From assembly GCF_001425055.1 (NCBI RefSeq), contig NZ_LMDK01000019.1:372001-436000 (forward strand): a stretch of DNA of 64,000 nt. The letters are read 5' to 3'. How positions within the stretch are numbered: position 1 is the stretch's first letter; every line of letters begins with the position of its first letter. Position numbers and translations under genes: made by a program. The notes under the pieces were generated by a model. That model saw only the letters and a list, made by a program, of their open reading frames with translations, was not told the DNA's origin and searched no databases. Positions 59,591-64,000 of this stretch are shown one piece after another. The DNA is from Pelomonas sp. Root1237. GTDB lineage: Bacteria; Pseudomonadota; Gammaproteobacteria; Burkholderiales; Burkholderiaceae_C.

Positions 59591-61273
59591 GTGGCCGGCG
59601 CCGGCAGCTGGTTCGTCGAGCAGCCGCCGGCGGAGCCGCCGGCCGAGGCCAGCGCTTCGTTCGAGCGTCTTTACCGCGCCTTCCTGTCGGCGCGTGCAGC
59701 CCTGGGCCTGGCCCTGGTGATGGCCCAACTGATCTCGGTCGTTCTCGGCACGACGCCGGCGCGCTCGACGCTGGCACTGAGCCTGTCCTATGCCGTGGCG
59801 GCCCTGGCCCTGTGGCTGGCGCCGCAGCTGCGGCGGGGCGCCTCGGCGCGCAGCCTGGCGCGCATCAGCAGCCCCCATTGGTGGAGCGCCATCGGCGTGG
59901 ACTTGATCCTGTTCGGCGTGCTGCATGCGCTGGACCCGAGTGGGGTGAACTACGGCGCCCTCTTCGTCATGCCGGTGCTGATGGCGGCCGTGCTGAGCCC
60001 GCGCATGCTGGCGCTGGCTACAGCGGCGATGGCAACGCTGGGCCTGCTCGGTGCGGCCGCCTGGTCGCTGCTGGCCGGCCTGGACGTGGGCCTGAAGACG
60101 ACGCAGGCCGGCTTGGTGGGCAGCGGCCTGTTCGCCGTGAGCCTACTCGCCGGTGAGCTCAGCGCGCGGCTCGCTCGCGAGGAGAAGGCCGCACGGGGCA
60201 GCCTGGCGCTCGCCCGCCAGCAGGAGCTGCTGAACCGCCTGGTCATCGATGAGATGCAGGAGGGCGTGCTCGTCGTCGATCGGCGTGGCCGCATCCGCGC
60301 GATGAACCCGGCGGCGCGCAGCCTGTTGGGCGCCGCCAGCGGAGAGTTGAGCTGGCAGTTGCGCGGGCGGGCCGACTGGCAGCCCCTGGTGCTCGCGTTG
60401 GAGCGAGCCTATGGTGGCAGCGCCGGCGAGGGGGGAGCGGAAGTCGACGTGGCGCTGGCGCTGGACAGCGGCGCCGCGCGCAGCCTGCGCCTGCGCCTGC
60501 GCTTCACACGCCAGCGCGAGGGCAGCGAGGAGCTGTGCGTGCTGTTCGTCGAGGACAACCGCGAGCTGCTGGCGCGTACCCGCCAGGAGAAACTGGCCGC
60601 CATGGGCCGGGTGTCGGCCGGCATCGCTCACGAGATTCGCAACCCGCTGGCGGCCATCGCCCAGGCCAATGCCTTGCTGGCCGAGGACGTCGCCGGCGGG
60701 CGCGCCGAGCAGCTGACCAGGATGGTCGCCTCCAATGTGCAAAGGCTCAAGCGCCTGGTCGACGACGTCAGCGAGCTGGCGCCCGGCATGCAGCCCGACA
60801 CGCAGCCGCTGGACGTCAGCGCGCTGGTGCAGGAGACCTGCGAGGACTGGGTGCAGGTCAACGGCGTCGAGCCGGGTGCCCAGAGCCGCTTCCGGCTGCA
60901 CATCGGCGCGCCAGGCCTGACGGGCCTGTTCGATGCCGAGCATCTGCGCCGCATCCTCGTCAACCTGCTGGACAACGCGCACCGCCATGCCGAGCCCGGC
61001 GCGGGCGCGATCCAGGCGACGCTGGACCGCCACGGCGATGCGCTGGACCTCGTCGTGCGCAGCGCGGGCGCGCCGGTGCCGCATGAGATCGAGCGCCATC
61101 TGTTCGAGCCTTTCTTCTCGACACGCAGCCGCGGTTCGGGCCTGGGCCTCTACATTTGCCGTGAACTGTGTGAGCGTCACGGCGCCCGCATCGACTATCG
61201 CCGCGCCACTGACGCGGCGGCCAACGAGTTCTGCGTTCGACTGCGCACGCCCTCATCTGCATCCTCTGCATGA
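59591..61273 (+). CDS. pilS: Sensor histidine kinase PilS
   Basis: PilS controls the sigma54-dependent transcription of type IV pilin via PilR. The 560-residue protein has an N-terminal segment with six helices (AALGLALVMAQLISVVLGTT; ALSLSYAVAALALWLAPQLR; SAIGVDLILFGVLHALDPSG; TLGLLGAAAWSLLAGLDVG). A PAS domain follows (LVIDEMQEGVLVVDRRGRIR). The kinase core has H-box VSAGIAHEIRNPLAAI (His about 346), N-box VNLLDNAHRHAEPG and GLGLYICRELCERHG. Start GTG 59591. It overlaps pilR (ATGA). Confidence 0.93.
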   Translation: MAGAGSWFVEQPPAEPPAEASASFERLYRAFLSARAALGLALVMAQLISVVLGTTPARSTLALSLSYAVAALALWLAPQLRRGASARSLARISSPHWWSAIGVDLILFGVLHALDPSGVNYGALFVMPVLMAAVLSPRMLALATAAMATLGLLGAAAWSLLAGLDVGLKTTQAGLVGSGLFAVSLLAGELSARLAREEKAARGSLALARQQELLNRLVIDEMQEGVLVVDRRGRIRAMNPAARSLLGAASGELSWQLRGRADWQPLVLALERAYGGSAGEGGAEVDVALALDSGAARSLRLRLRFTRQREGSEELCVLFVEDNRELLARTRQEKLAAMGRVSAGIAHEIRNPLAAIAQANALLAEDVAGGRAEQLTRMVASNVQRLKRLVDDVSELAPGMQPDTQPLDVSALVQETCEDWVQVNGVEPGAQSRFRLHIGAPGLTGLFDAEHLRRILVNLLDNAHRHAEPGAGAIQATLDRHGDALDLVVRSAGAPVPHEIERHLFEPFFSTRSRGSGLGLYICRELCERHGARIDYRRATDAAANEFCVRLRTPSSASSA

Positions 61274-62718
61274 CTACTGCCACGCTCCCGCGCCTGCTGG
61301 TCGTCGACGACGAGCCCGATCTGCGCACGCTCTACGAGCTGACGCTGCTGCGTGAAGGCTATGAGATCGACAGTGCGGGCACGGTGGCAGAGGCGCTGGC
61401 GCATCTGCAGGCCCAGACCTACAGCGCCGTCATCACCGACATGAAGCTGCCCGACGGCTCGGGCCTGGCGTTGCTGCGCTGGCTGGAGCAGGCCGGCCGA
61501 CCCGAGAAGGCCATCGTCATCACGGCGTTCGGCTCGGCCGAGAACGCGGTGGAAGCCTTGAAGGCCGGCGCCTACGACTACCTGACCAAGCCGGTGGACC
61601 TGCGCCAGTTCCGCCTCGTCGTCGGTTCGGCACTGGGCCGCGTGGCGCCCGATCCCAGCCCGGCGGCGCAAGAAAAAAGCGCGGCAATGCCGGCGTCGGC
61701 GCTGCGCCTGGTGGGTGAATCACCGGCCATCCGCGCGGTTCGCTCGCTGATCGACAAGGTGGCGCGCAGCATGGCGCCGGTGCTGGTGCAGGGTGAATCC
61801 GGGACCGGCAAGGAGCTGGTGGCGCGGGCCATCCACGACCACGGCGTGCGCGCCGGGCAGGGCTTCATCGCCGTCAACTGCGGCGCCATTCCCGAGAACC
61901 TGCTGGAGGCCGAGTTCTTCGGCTACCGCAAGGGCGCGTTCACCGGTGCCAACGAGGACCGCGAGGGCTTCTTCCAGGCGGCGGATGGCGGCACGCTCTT
62001 CCTGGACGAGATCGGCGACCTGCCCCTGGCGATGCAAAGCAAGCTGCTGCGCGTCATTCAGGAGCGTTCGGTGCGGCCGGTCGGCGCCACCGCCGAGACG
62101 CCGATCAATGTGCGCATCCTCAGCGCGACGCACAAGGATCTGTCCGCCGAGGTGGCGGCGGGGCGCTTCCGCCAGGACTTGTTCTACCGCCTCAACGTCA
62201 TCCAGATCCGCGTGCCGCCGCTGCGCGAGCGCCTGGAGGACCTGGGCCTGATCAGCACCCGGGTGCTGACCCGCATCGCCCAGGACGCTGGCGTGTCACC
62301 AGCGCCGCGACTGACGGTGGGTGCGCTGCAGACGCTGTCGCGCTATGCCTTTCCCGGCAATGTGCGCGAGCTCGAGAACCTGCTGCACCGCGCGCTGGCG
62401 CTGGCGGGCGGTGAGTGGATCGACGCCGACGATCTTGGCCTGCCCGACACGCTGCTGGACGAGGACCGCAGCGAGTCGCAGTTCGCCGCGCTGGACACCC
62501 CCCTTGGGGCGGCACCAGTGGCCGAGGGCGTGTCCCTGCCCGAGGAATTGCCGTCGGACCTGGCGCGCTATCTCGACGAGGTCGAGCGCGCCATTCTGCT
62601 GCGAGCGCTGGAGCTGCACCGCTTCAACCGCACGGCCGCGGCAGCCAGCCTCGGGCTGTCGCTGCGCCAGATCCGCTACCGCATGGCGCGGCTTGCGATC
62701 TCGGCTGGTGACAGCTGA
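61270..62718 (+). CDS. pilR: Sigma54-dependent response regulator PilR
   Basis: The 482-residue NtrC-family activator has a receiver domain ([20 protein letters not shown]; phospho-Asp in [13 protein letters not shown] near residue 57). The AAA+ domain has Walker [16 protein letters not shown], the sigma54-contacting GAFTGAN near residue 222, Walker [15 protein letters not shown] and the arginine-finger region. The C-terminal Fis-type HTH has [20 protein letters not shown]. With PilS it activates pilA elsewhere. Its start overlaps pilS. Confidence 0.95.
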   Translation: MTTATLPRLLVVDDEPDLRTLYELTLLREGYEIDSAGTVAEALAHLQAQTYSAVITDMKLPDGSGLALLRWLEQAGRPEKAIVITAFGSAENAVEALKAGAYDYLTKPVDLRQFRLVVGSALGRVAPDPSPAAQEKSAAMPASALRLVGESPAIRAVRSLIDKVARSMAPVLVQGESGTGKELVARAIHDHGVRAGQGFIAVNCGAIPENLLEAEFFGYRKGAFTGANEDREGFFQAADGGTLFLDEIGDLPLAMQSKLLRVIQERSVRPVGATAETPINVRILSATHKDLSAEVAAGRFRQDLFYRLNVIQIRVPPLRERLEDLGLISTRVLTRIAQDAGVSPAPRLTVGALQTLSRYAFPGNVRELENLLHRALALAGGEWIDADDLGLPDTLLDEDRSESQFAALDTPLGAAPVAEGVSLPEELPSDLARYLDEVERAILLRALELHRFNRTAAAASLGLSLRQIRYRMARLAISAGDS

Positions 62719-62922
62719 AAGAAAAACCTTCTCGGGATTTGCCCTGCTTGAATCTGCGGCGAGGCTATAGAGCGCTTGCTCGGACGCAGCGCTGGCGCGG
62801 CCTTGCGGCCCGCTTCGGCCCGCCAGCCCAGTGTTGATGCGGGTTGCCGGTTGCAAGCCCCGATCTGATCGGCCAAAGGCGCGCGCAGGGCATTTGTCCA
62901 GAGAAATCGCGGCCAGGGTTTG

Positions 62923-62938
62923 ACACTAGCGGTAGTGC
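62923..62938. promoter_or_regulatory. NrdR box 1
   Basis: ACACTAGCGGTAGTGC is a palindrome matching the NrdR consensus ACACwATATwTAGTGT in its outer half-sites (ACACTA/TAGTGC). NrdR represses ribonucleotide reductase genes when dATP is high. Confidence 0.75.
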
Positions 62939-62953
62939 TTGAGGACGGCGGGG

Positions 62954-62969
62954 GCCATAGATATAGTGT
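62954..62969. promoter_or_regulatory. NrdR box 2
   Basis: GCCATAGATATAGTGT matches the NrdR box in its right half (ATATAGTGT) and has a weaker left half. Its centre is 31 bp from box 1, about three DNA turns, the spacing found in other nrd promoters, which supports both sites. The nrdA start lies 231 bp downstream. Confidence 0.8.
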
Positions 62970-63200
62970 TCCTTCGTGATATCCTGCTGAGCCAGTCGAC
63001 CCCATGACCATCCCCTCGGATTCGCTGTTTGCAGTGGCTTGGCCACGGCAGCAAAGCGCCCGGGGACCAAGCCGAAACGCCGGCCTGGCAATGGAGCGGC
63101 AGGGACGAAATACCCCACTGAAGCACCGCACGATGCGCTGGCCCGACCTTCGGGTTGATGCCGCGCATTTGCCCGTCATTTCTCGATAAAGGATCCCCTC

Positions 63201-64000
63201 ATGCTGCATGAAGCCGCCACGGGCCAGGCCACCTCCGCCTCGCTGTCGTCGCAGTCCCCGGTCGCGTTTGGATCCGACGCCACCGCCCCCAGCGCCCCTG
63301 CGTTGTCCGGCTATCAGGCCTACCAGATCATTCGCCGCAATGGCGCCGTGGTCTCGTTCGAGCCGAGCAAGATCGCCGTTGCGCTGATGAAGGCTTTCCT
63401 GGCCGTGCATGGCACCAGCGGCGCAGCCTCGGCCAGCGTGCGTGAGACGGTGGAGCAGCTGACCCAGAACGTCGTGCGCGCCCTGCTGCGCTCGCGTCCG
63501 AGTGGCGGTACCTTCCATATTGAAGATGTGCAGGACCAGGTCGAGCTGGGCCTGATGCGCAGCAGCAACCATGAAGTCGCTCGCGCCTACGTGCTGTATC
63601 GCGAGCGCCGCACGCAGGAGCGCGCCGCGCAGGGCGAGGCCACGCGCGCCGCCGAGCCGGTGGTGATGGTGGTGGACCGCGGCGAGCGCCGCCCGCTGGA
63701 CCTGGGTGCGCTGAAGTCGCTGATCGCGTCGGCCTGCGAGAACCTCGGCGCTGACGTCAAGCCTGATCCCGTGCTGGCCGAGACCCAGCGCAATCTGTAC
63801 GACGGCGTCGCCATCGACGAGGTCTACAAGGCCGCCATCCTGGCCGCGCGCACGCTGATCGAGAAGGACCCGGGCTACAGCCGCGCCACCGCGCGCCTGC
63901 TGCTGCACACGATCCGCCGCGAGATCCTCGGTGGCGAGGTGCTGCAGGGTGAGATGACCCAGCGCTACGCCGAGTACTTCCCCGGCTATATCAAGAAGGG
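63201..64000 (+). CDS. nrdA: Ribonucleotide reductase class Ia alpha subunit, 3' end beyond window
   Basis: The 266 visible codons start MLHEAATGQATSASLSSQSP. The ATP-cone allosteric domain spans residues about 33-125 (YQIIRRNGAVVSFEPSKIAV, ALLRSRPSGGTFHIEDVQDQ, HEVARAYVLYRERRTQERA). Then comes the start of the catalytic barrel (AIDEVYKAAILAARTLIEKD; YSRATARLLLHTIRREILG). The ATP cone and the NrdR boxes upstream fit a dATP-inhibited NrdA. The rest of the gene and probably nrdB lie outside the window. ATG 63201 is supported by AAAGGA 7 bp upstream. Confidence 0.95.
   Translation, partial: MLHEAATGQATSASLSSQSPVAFGSDATAPSAPALSGYQAYQIIRRNGAVVSFEPSKIAVALMKAFLAVHGTSGAASASVRETVEQLTQNVVRALLRSRPSGGTFHIEDVQDQVELGLMRSSNHEVARAYVLYRERRTQERAAQGEATRAAEPVVMVVDRGERRPLDLGALKSLIASACENLGADVKPDPVLAETQRNLYDGVAIDEVYKAAILAARTLIEKDPGYSRATARLLLHTIRREILGGEVLQGEMTQRYAEYFPGYIKK

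Larger units (their letters stand above)
62719..63200 (+). promoter_or_regulatory. nrdA promoter/leader region
   Basis: A 482-bp gap. It holds two NrdR-type boxes (listed separately), a CG-rich stretch with short inverted repeats near 62800-62870, and the nrdA ribosome site AAAGGA (63188-63193). A plus-strand ATG-initiated frame at 63004-63189 (61 codons) has no ribosome site or family resemblance. No terminator hairpin is obvious after pilR. Confidence 0.6.

Noticed and set aside
63004-63189. 61-codon plus-strand frame in the nrdA leader
   Set aside because: No ribosome site, no signal or domain, and Arg-rich shadow-like composition; a leader peptide is possible but unsupported.

Overview
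The window is a 64 kb chromosomal segment of a high-GC betaproteobacterium of the order Burkholderiales, probably Roseateles/Pelomonas-like. This rests on the housekeeping genes and their order (hemA, miaB, ftsY, ffh, a YpjD/CcsA-like gene, a PP0621-type gene, pilS-pilR, nrdA), on PEP-CTERM proteins and on codon use. I could run no database search, so genus and family names come from recognising motifs and sequence.

Layout. 1-4258: hemA (cut by the window edge), a small membrane protein, miaB, a small periplasmic protein and a Crp/Fnr regulator. 4288-7980: a degraded accessory patch beside a tRNA-Met gene, with a PEP-CTERM gene lacking its 5' end, a low-GC methyltransferase, a decayed phage-tail-like fragment and a frameshifted IS3-family element whose terminal inverted repeats can still be read. 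8112-52364: a very large, nearly uninterrupted locus for rhamnogalacturonan I (RG-I) pectin. 52476-64000: housekeeping genes (ftsY, ffh, pilS/pilR, start of nrdA) with a LysR regulator, an epimerase-like protein, a LysE exporter and a DUF2726-like protein.

How the RG-I locus seems to work. Exported esterases (tandem CE12, single CE12, serine hydrolase) deacetylate the polymer. Lyases of families PL4, PL11 and PL26 cut the backbone. A TonB-dependent receptor takes up oligosaccharides. Periplasmic or outer-membrane enzymes (GH43s, GH2s, GH115, a GH43-GH35 fusion) strip arabinose, galactose and glucuronate side chains. A GPH-type symporter imports small products. Cytoplasmic GH105 and probably GH28 release rhamnose. 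RhaM, RhaI, a rhamnulokinase and the bifunctional RhaD convert rhamnose to DHAP and lactaldehyde or its oxidation product. A PL22-like oligogalacturonate lyase handles uronate oligomers. A DeoR-type repressor gene sits divergent from the rhamnose genes, and a short motif (TGAGCGTT) recurs near three promoters of the locus.

The most unusual signal is a palindromic dispersed repeat, present twice, that supplies both the start codon and the export signal of two unrelated enzymes in the locus (GH115 at 17676 and CE12 at 42918). Its left arm encodes the hydrophilic n-region and its right arm a hydrophobic, lipobox-like stretch.
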